A stretch of DNA of 64,000 nt from Pocillopora verrucosa (Eukaryota > Cnidaria > Anthozoa > Scleractinia > Pocilloporidae), in NCBI RefSeq assembly GCF_036669915.1, contig NC_089320.1, forward strand, positions 16,229,874-16,293,873, read 5' to 3'. The position numbers were made by a program, and so were the translations under genes. The notes beneath the pieces are model-generated. The model worked only from the letters and a program-made list of their open reading frames with translations. It was not told the origin of the DNA and ran no database searches. This document shows positions 57,601 to 64,000 of this stretch, piece after piece (position 1 is the stretch's first letter; every line of letters begins with the position of its first letter).

Positions 57601-57917
57601 TTTGAGGTCTTGGCTTCCGGACTATTTTGAAAGTGTCAAAACTCAGACTGTTCTGTGTCTTGGCTTGTGAATTGTGGCCATTGTGGGATAACTGGAAATT
57701 ATTCTATATCAACTCAACAGCAGTTCGATCTGGAATTACCCTTGTTCCTTCGCTCTAATGATAAACACAAGCGAGTAAATGTGTTTTAGAACAATTAAAA
57801 ATTAATTTTTAACATTTCTGTTGACCGTAACAGAAACCAAGATATTAACCGTAAAATGGCCAATATTTTAATCAAAATTCCCGCACTCTTTAAGTAGTGA
57901 TCTCGACATTGTGTTCA

Positions 57918-59279
57918 CTACTCAAGAGATGAGCTGTCCCCTTCTCTATCAGTTTGATCTTCACTGCTTGAACACGATTCACTGCTGAGCCATTCTCCTT
58001 TTTCTAGCCCTTGCATATCAGACAAGCGCCTAATGCGCTTCTCGGCAGAATCAAGTTCCAGCTCAAACCTATGTGCGAGGATGAGCCCCATCGCTTCTTC
58101 AGCCTTCTCGACAGCCATAGCAATGTTTTGTTCAAAGTAGTGCTGATCAGATCGCAAAAGAAGATACTTTATTCTTGTCCCTAATCCGATGTTACCATCA
58201 GCCGTTCTAGATTCAGTTAAATCAAGGTGCCTTTTTGCTTTCATAACGTCCTCTTTGCAGATGTCGGTGTCGTTGTTCGCTACCTTGAAGCAGTGCTTTA
58301 GGAGCAGATCTGCCATTTTGGTGTTGATGTATCCATTGTTGTTTACAGAGTACTGACATGCCCGCTGATAAGACTTGTACGCTTCAGTTTTTCGGGTGTC
58401 CCGAGCACTGTTCGGTGCAGGTAAAGAGTCAAGCAGTGCGCCACGAGTGTAACACAGTTCTCCTTTATCGTCGTGAGAATCCTGAAGGTCAAGAGCTTTT
58501 TGTGCCTTTTCCACGCATCGCATAGCATTTCCAAATTTTCTCTGACGCTTGTACACCGCCGTCAAAAGATTCAAGGCTCGTCCCGTCAGAATTCCCGGGT
58601 TTTTCATCTCCAGTTCCCGTTTAAGTACAGATTTTAGTATTGTTTTGGTACCTTTAAGATTATTCTGGAAATAAAAGGCCTTTGCGCGCTCAATCTCTAA
58701 AATTGCTTTCATGTCAACATCTTCAGGCGACCTTCTTGCCAACTCTTCTTGTATTATTCGTTCATGTGCCTCAAACGTCCCGTTATCTTGTAGATCGTGT
58801 AGCTTTGTCATGAGTGAGATATAACGGGAATTATTCATACATCCGCGCTTTGGAATGACTGGCATTGGAGAATGGACAGAGCTGAGTTGAACCAATATTA
58901 AGTCGACTTGGATGCCTTGACTGTCTTCTTCTATGTCCAGGGGTTTTATGACTGAGTCGTTTTCTTCATCAGAAGAAGTGAGACAACTCTTGTTACGACA
59001 TTTACAAGTCTGCACATGACACAGTGTGTTGTTAGAACCATTCTGGATTATGGGAAAACCTGAAGCCTTAATAGATAGAACACTCTGGGATCGTCTCATC
59101 TCTTGATCCTGATCTGTTGCTTTTGCTGCATGTTTCCTATGATGTGACTTAAATTTCCCATGGACAATTCCTCCAGTAACTGGTTCTCGAGTCTGAACTT
59201 CATCGGTGTAAGCTTCAGGAACATCCTCGACTAATTCTACAAGAAAAACTTCACAGGAAAGACTATCCTGAGTAGTCAT
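57918..59279 (-). CDS. TPR-like helical-repeat protein, paralogue C
   Basis: Intronless frame of 453 aa starting ATG 59279. It aligns end to end with A and B except for a 13-residue deletion in the N-terminal region (after EVQTREPVT). The Cys group is CHVQTCKCRNKSC. It is the most diverged copy in the TPR region (YQRACQYSVNNNGYINTKMA; ADGNIGLGTRIKYLLLRSDQ), yet stays open with changes mostly conservative, so it probably is or was recently under selection. The 5'UTR intron is intact (donor GTAAGT at 59513-59512, acceptor TTTTCAG at 59395), but the TATA motif reads TATAGAT. Function unknown, as for A and B. Confidence 0.87.
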   Translation of the reverse strand: MTTQDSLSCEVFLVELVEDVPEAYTDEVQTREPVTGGIVHGKFKSHHRKHAAKATDQDQEMRRSQSVLSIKASGFPIIQNGSNNTLCHVQTCKCRNKSCLTSSDEENDSVIKPLDIEEDSQGIQVDLILVQLSSVHSPMPVIPKRGCMNNSRYISLMTKLHDLQDNGTFEAHERIIQEELARRSPEDVDMKAILEIERAKAFYFQNNLKGTKTILKSVLKRELEMKNPGILTGRALNLLTAVYKRQRKFGNAMRCVEKAQKALDLQDSHDDKGELCYTRGALLDSLPAPNSARDTRKTEAYKSYQRACQYSVNNNGYINTKMADLLLKHCFKVANNDTDICKEDVMKAKRHLDLTESRTADGNIGLGTRIKYLLLRSDQHYFEQNIAMAVEKAEEAMGLILAHRFELELDSAEKRIRRLSDMQGLEKGEWLSSESCSSSEDQTDREGDSSSLE

Positions 59280-59790
59280 TGTTTAGGCGATTGAAAGTAA
59301 GTGAACCAGTAACTGAAACGTTCCTAATGTGGGCATGACTTGATGATTACCGTTATTCAAAGTAAGAGAACGTTTGAAGACAATTTAGGTGCACCTGAAA
59401 ATAAAACAAAAAGACAAAAACAGGATTTAAACAATGGATGGATTATAATACGAAACCTAATGAAAAACATTCAATATGCTTGGGAAATCAAGAAACCCGC
59501 TCGGCATACTTACATAAGTCGCACCTAATGGACAGAAAAAACTGAGCATGATAGAACGCGTTCAAATTTCATCGAGGGTCCATGTTATACCAAAGTCAAG
59601 TAACCACAACTGCCACCACACCAAGGAAAGGAAAAATATCTCAGCTGGAATCTATAGGCGTACACAGGCACCCTGCGTGTTTTCTCGACCAATCATAGGG
59701 CGAATTAGAGCAAAACTGGTCCAAGCCGAATTACTTTCGACCCTCAAATTTCAGACGGATTTAAGGTTCGAAGCAATTGCGTTTCTGGGC
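59280..59790 (-). promoter_or_regulatory. Promoter, leader and 5'UTR intron of TPR gene C
   Basis: TATAGAT at 59657-59651 stands where A and B have TATATAG and TATAAAG. Leader exon ends at 59514, intron 59513-59395, second leader exon 59394-59280. About 35 bases between the TATA region and the CCAAT motif that are present in A and B are missing here. Confidence 0.65.
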
Positions 59791-60139
59791 TTTTTCATCA
59801 TGATCCTTAAACAAGGGAAAGATTGAACCTTTGGAACGTAGCTAGGTTTTGAAACTTCTCAAAGAACTTTTAAAAATTAAACATTTTTCTCATAGGTCAA
59901 AGTGTCCGGAAATAGAATCAATAGAAGTTTGGTTATATTCCTGTACTAAGTCTCGTATATAACAATACTAAAAACTCTCAGTGTGACTACCTGAAAGAGA
60001 AAAATGTAAGGAAAGTGCAAAGTCTCGGGAAATTTTATTAAATTTTTCATGGTCCCAGGAAAAGCTCTAGTACGGAAGCACATTTTAAAAAGCCAATCAT
60101 TGACTTAGGGTAGCTTCGTTGTTTATTAGCGATATTTAT

Positions 60140-60520
60140 GCAGGCTGGCCCAGTTCAGCTTCAAGCTGGTTTAAATAGGGGCCTGCTTAGGACATACTGA
60201 GTAAAACAAAGTGTACATAGAAATATAAAATACAAAAGGAGCCGACAACACAAATTACAATTTACACATAAGATAGACAATAATAAAATGTACAATGTTA
60301 CATTAAAAAGTACATTACATCAATAACTGAAATGGAGTTTGAGAAGTTACGTAGAGAAGTTGTGTTTCGTAGTTTGCTAGTCAGAGCATTCCAAGCCTTT
60401 GCACCTTTGTAACGAAGGGAACCTTGATATTTAGATGGTTTTAGCCAGGGGCAATCGTAAAAGGTCTCTATATCTGGTATTGTTAACCTCCCTTCAGAGC
60501 GAGAGTTACGAGAGGAAACC
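60140..60520 (-). pseudogene. LINE 3' end (C-terminal RT tail), unit C copy
   Basis: Minus strand about 60475-60330 matches the unit B piece (FRYKGAKAWNALTSKLRN type) with extra deletions of about 13 bases. Same insertion point relative to the TPR gene as in B. Non-functional. Confidence 0.65.
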
Positions 60521-62974
60521 TAGTTACTTTTTCTCAAAGTTTTCCCTCAAGATATTTACTAGTTCGGCTGACGATATAATACGCCTTCTGCTATGGGTAT
60601 CAAGTTTTAGACTTGAGTCGTCACCATGACAACATTACTTCGAATGACAGGCAGAGGTATTCCAATTTTTGGCCTAGATACCTCAATATCTTTACTTTCC
60701 CATGGTGCTATGTCTTCATTCTTTGTCATATCATGCAACACTTTGACAGTTTTATAATATTCTCTAATTTGTCATTTTTCTTAATGTATTCGATTAGCTC
60801 TGGCAGATTTTAACAAAATAGGCTATTTGATAGGAACTGTGTGTGGTTATGACTGAGCAAATTTTTCAAAAAATTTACCGAAGGAAACGCGATAAACCTT
60901 ATTAGAAAGCCTTTCTTTTTTTCTTATTCCCAAAACATTACGCCATAAAATAACATTTCATTAAGATCGATATTTTGAATCTGTTGTCGATTCTGTTGCC
61001 ATTTTGCAATCTTTCTCTCGGTGTTTCCTTTTTGTTTACCTCTTTTTCAGGCGTAGAGGGCCAATGAATATCGTGGGTATGGTTACTAGAAACTCTAGAG
61101 ATCATTCGATAAAAGTTGTATTTTGTTATACTCTTTTAATACACGTTTTTAGATAATAATCGCGCGGTCGCATCGAGCTGCCATGTTAGTTCACAGCCAG
61201 CCCAAGCTCCAGCTGTGAGATAGTCAGAGAGTTATGGCGAAATTATAAGAGCTTGTATGGGAATAATTACGACTGCTCTTAGGAATAAAAAAATACAGTC
61301 AGATTCTCAATTTGAAATGAAAAATAAATGTTGGTCATCGGGGGTTGAAGAAAATATGTTCCATTATATTCTCTGCGTATTCCACCAATTATGACAAAAT
61401 TTTCATGTTTATTGCTTCCTTGTTGTCAAGAGTCGGTCATAAATAATTCATCCCTTAATTAAAACACGAAACGAAGCCATATAGATTGAAGCGGTCTTTT
61501 CACGTCATGATGGAGATCGTTTCTATAAAACTTCATGATGCTATGATATCCAGAAATAAAGAAAATTCGTTTTTGCCTTTATCTGTTGCCTTTAAAGGTA
61601 TACATAACGGAGGTTGTGGAAACCGAAATCCGTCATGGTAATATTCTTCTCGTTAAGTGAAAGCATCAGTGGAAACGTCTCAGAACAATTTAAGGAAGGA
61701 ATAAGGAATACTATGGCAAAATTGTCTAAAGATGAAGATGACAGTTTTGTTTTCATGTCAAAAGTGATGCTCATACTAGAGCTCAGTAGTATGAAGGTTA
61801 CCGTCGAGTATTTGAATAAAAGCTGTCAACTGGACCTTAAAACTCCGACAATGTGGACCAAAGAACTATAACCTGATGAACATGTAAAACATATCCTACC
61901 GTGGTTTGACAGGTACATGTAATGCCCGTTTAACTGAGGCCAAAACTGTAAAACATCCTTCTAGGTGAAACTAAAAGACTTTCTGCTTCGTCAAAACAAA
62001 GCTTACGCACAGCCTCGTTCTCAGGGAACTCACTTTTAGGAAAATCAAGGGACCTGGGCCTAAGAGAGCTTGAAGTTCGTCGTCAAGCACACAAAGCTCG
62101 ACTTCAATGCATATGATGTGTGGCGCTTATTAGCTGTGGATGGTCCTTATCTATAATTTCCACTATCAAAAGACAAACGGCATTGAGGATTGGCGATGCC
62201 ATGAACATTGCGGTGTATGCTGAAATGGGAGCTATTCATCATAAACTCCCAAACAAATAAGAGACAAAACGATGCAATACAGTGTCATCATATCCTTCTT
62301 AAGAACGACTGCATGAAAACGAGTCAACAAGTCTATATCGGCCGAAACAAAGATGGAAAGGAAGAAGTGTCACGTAAAATAGAATTCTTTATTTCTAGAC
62401 TCGATTTGTTATATTTACAAGCTAACAACAATTTTGCCAACAGTGTGCTGAGGTAGTTGCTGCAGGGTTTCACAGGCATCTTCCAGAGACACAGTATGGT
62501 GAATGACCGGTCTAAAGAAGAAAACATTAATATAGATTGTCTAGTATGTTAAGTTATAAACGTCTGAGTCTAATCGTCGTTCAAATCACGATCTTAGAAA
62601 AACTGCCACTATGAGCAAAAGAGCTGCAGAACTTTGGTCTTTGCGCACTCTTCCCCAACCGACCCCTACTCAAATGTAACACTTCCTCTGTGGCACTGTT
62701 CACGTACCAGAAGTTTACATCGCACTGAGTGCATTTCGACATCAAAAGAGAGAACCAGATCTCTGAGACCGATCTTGGAGTCATTACAGCCATATTATCT
62801 AGTTGCCGCATTTCACACCATTAATCTACCGTTGTATGCTAAAAAAATTCAGGCTCAAACGTTCATCTTCCCCGTCTCCATTTATCTCCTCTATAATTCT
62901 TTTCCTCTTTTTCCCCTTCCCTGAAACTTAGATTCGCGTAAAGTTTGTTTGATCCCTTGAAACTATTGATGGAA
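60521..62974. repeat. Upstream flank of unit C, duplicated in B (and partly A)
   Basis: Collinear with unit B 52990-56170 apart from the two foldback insertions in B. Short frames (61614-61871, 62208-62456, 62581-62811) are not kept in the sisters, so no gene is called. Confidence 0.6.
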
Positions 62975-63334
62975 GAAGTCTTCTGTTCTTACCTTATCAC
63001 TGAGTTAGACAGTTTATCCATTATGTCTTGGAGGATGTCTTCACACAAGTTAAGAGAAAACGGGCAAATTTCGGTCAAAACGAGCAATAACGTCTCTCTG
63101 ATAAGTTGGACCAAAACAAAAACACAAAAAAACAGAAGAGACACGAACAAAATAAGGCGGCGACGAGAAAAAGAAGGCTAAACCGCAACATCACTATTTG
63201 TAGGGAGACATAGGTCATATTTTCTTCACTTCATGATATCAGTCGAAGGTCAGATGTTAAGGATTGGAAAAAGGACAGTGAGAAAGTCAACGGTTCTCAG
63301 AAGGCCCCTTGTGGGTTTCATCCTCTTCAACTTC
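62975..63334. repeat. Unit C distal flank with exon-like segment
   Basis: 62985-63075 matches 48845-48930 of unit A. On the minus strand it reads EDILQDIMDKLSNSVI and then GTAAGA. Unit B has lost about 560 bases that include it. Confidence 0.4.
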
Positions 63335-63525
63335 TTCGAATGACTAGTATCTAATTTCTCCTTACAATATCACCCCTAAATAAAACACAAAGCACACGAG
63401 AATAAAGGAAACGATCACTAACTAAAGAAGTTCTTGATCGTTAAACAAATTCTCCATGTTAGCACCTGATGAAATGTAAAGAGAACAGTTGAGAGAATAT
63501 GCATACTGATGTTAGGGTGCAAAGG
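63335..63525 (-). mobile_element. MITE of the AGGAGAAATTAGATGCTA family, reverse copy in unit C
   Basis: Minus strand: TTTGCACCCTAACATCAGTA, GGTGCTAACATGGAGAATTT, TTTCCTTTATTCTCGTGTGC, GTAAGGAGAAATTAGATACT. Unit B keeps only the CTGATGTTAGGGTGTAAAGG end at about 56183. Confidence 0.7.
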
Positions 63526-64000
63526 ATACGTAGGTATCTTCCCTGTTGACCTAAGGAAAGGACAGACTCAAAACGTAAATCAAAGGCACCAGGGAACCTT
63601 TTTTCAGCAATCACTTAACCATTTCCCGATAGTGATTGTCAACTGATGAAAACAGGTTTGACTAAAATAAGGTGAACATCCACGCAATTTTCTGTCCTCC
63701 ATAAATCCCTACCTTTTGTTAAAGTCCATGAATGTTCAAAGAGAAAACTGATTGCAACTCCTTTGAGGTAAAGCATCTGAGAATCAGGAGGGTCCAACTG
63801 GATGTAAGAGAAGGGTTAGTAATATTTCACAAATTATTAATTACATAGAAAATAAAAAGCAGAGAATACCTTATCATGTCCATCGTAGTAAGAATGCTAG
63901 AAAAGTTTATAAATTATACATTATCTCATTACTAATAACCTTCTTCCCAGGCAACAATCAGCTTGTAGATGTCTCTATAGTGTTAAAACAGATCTCTTGC
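63526..64000 (+). repeat. Start of a further array unit, with LINE RT fragment at the edge
   Basis: Repeats 56205-56560 nearly base for base (GTACGTAGGTATCTTCC; GAATCAGGAGGGTCCAACTG; TTCCCAGGCAACAATCAGCT), with about 120 extra bases around 63560-63770. In the B-to-C interval this stretch is followed about 1.4 kb later by gene C. Confidence 0.7.

Overview
The window is nuclear DNA from an animal, most likely an anthozoan cnidarian (stony coral or sea anemone). Genes have many short exons with GT-AG introns, DNA is AT-rich, and introns and spacers carry tRNA-derived SINEs, foldback elements, TTAA-flanked MITEs and LINE pieces of the kind I associate with coral and anemone genomes. No bacterial, plasmid or CRISPR features were found. 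The species assignment is inference from gene and repeat style. Exon models were built by hand from splice signals, reading phase and remembered family similarity.

Left part (1-5,300): a near-canonical U1 snRNA gene (692-855, +), followed within 45 bases by the last exons of an unrecognised acidic protein gene (to 2307, +), then a 47-bp minisatellite (3330-4700) and a foldback repeat.

Conserved gene block (5,700-41,520), left to right: INTS15 (-, seven exons, 444 aa); a membrane protein of unknown family (-) with an unresolved 5' end; a Frizzled/Smoothened-type seven-helix protein without a cysteine-rich domain (-, seven exons, 437 aa); MRNIP (+, three exons, 349 aa), head-to-head with it; ATP5PO/OSCP of mitochondrial ATP synthase (+, seven exons, 219 aa); and a 698-aa multi-pass protein with an N-terminal MGSCCC acylation motif (-, eleven exons, family not recognised). 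All but the unresolved membrane gene were reconstructed with every intron phase matching.

Right part (about 43-64 kb): a segmental tandem array. Three paralogous genes with intronless coding regions encode TPR-like helical-repeat proteins (A 44409-45809, B 50355-51755, C 57918-59279, all -). Each sits in a unit that also repeats its promoter, a 5'UTR intron and several kilobases of flank. Insertions and deletions differ among units (LINE tail in B and C only, foldback insertions in B only, 25-bp repeat expansion in A only), so the order of events can partly be read. The window ends inside flanking sequence that precedes a gene in the B-C interval, which predicts a fourth copy just outside. 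The TPR array is the most unusual part of the window; its function is not known from sequence.
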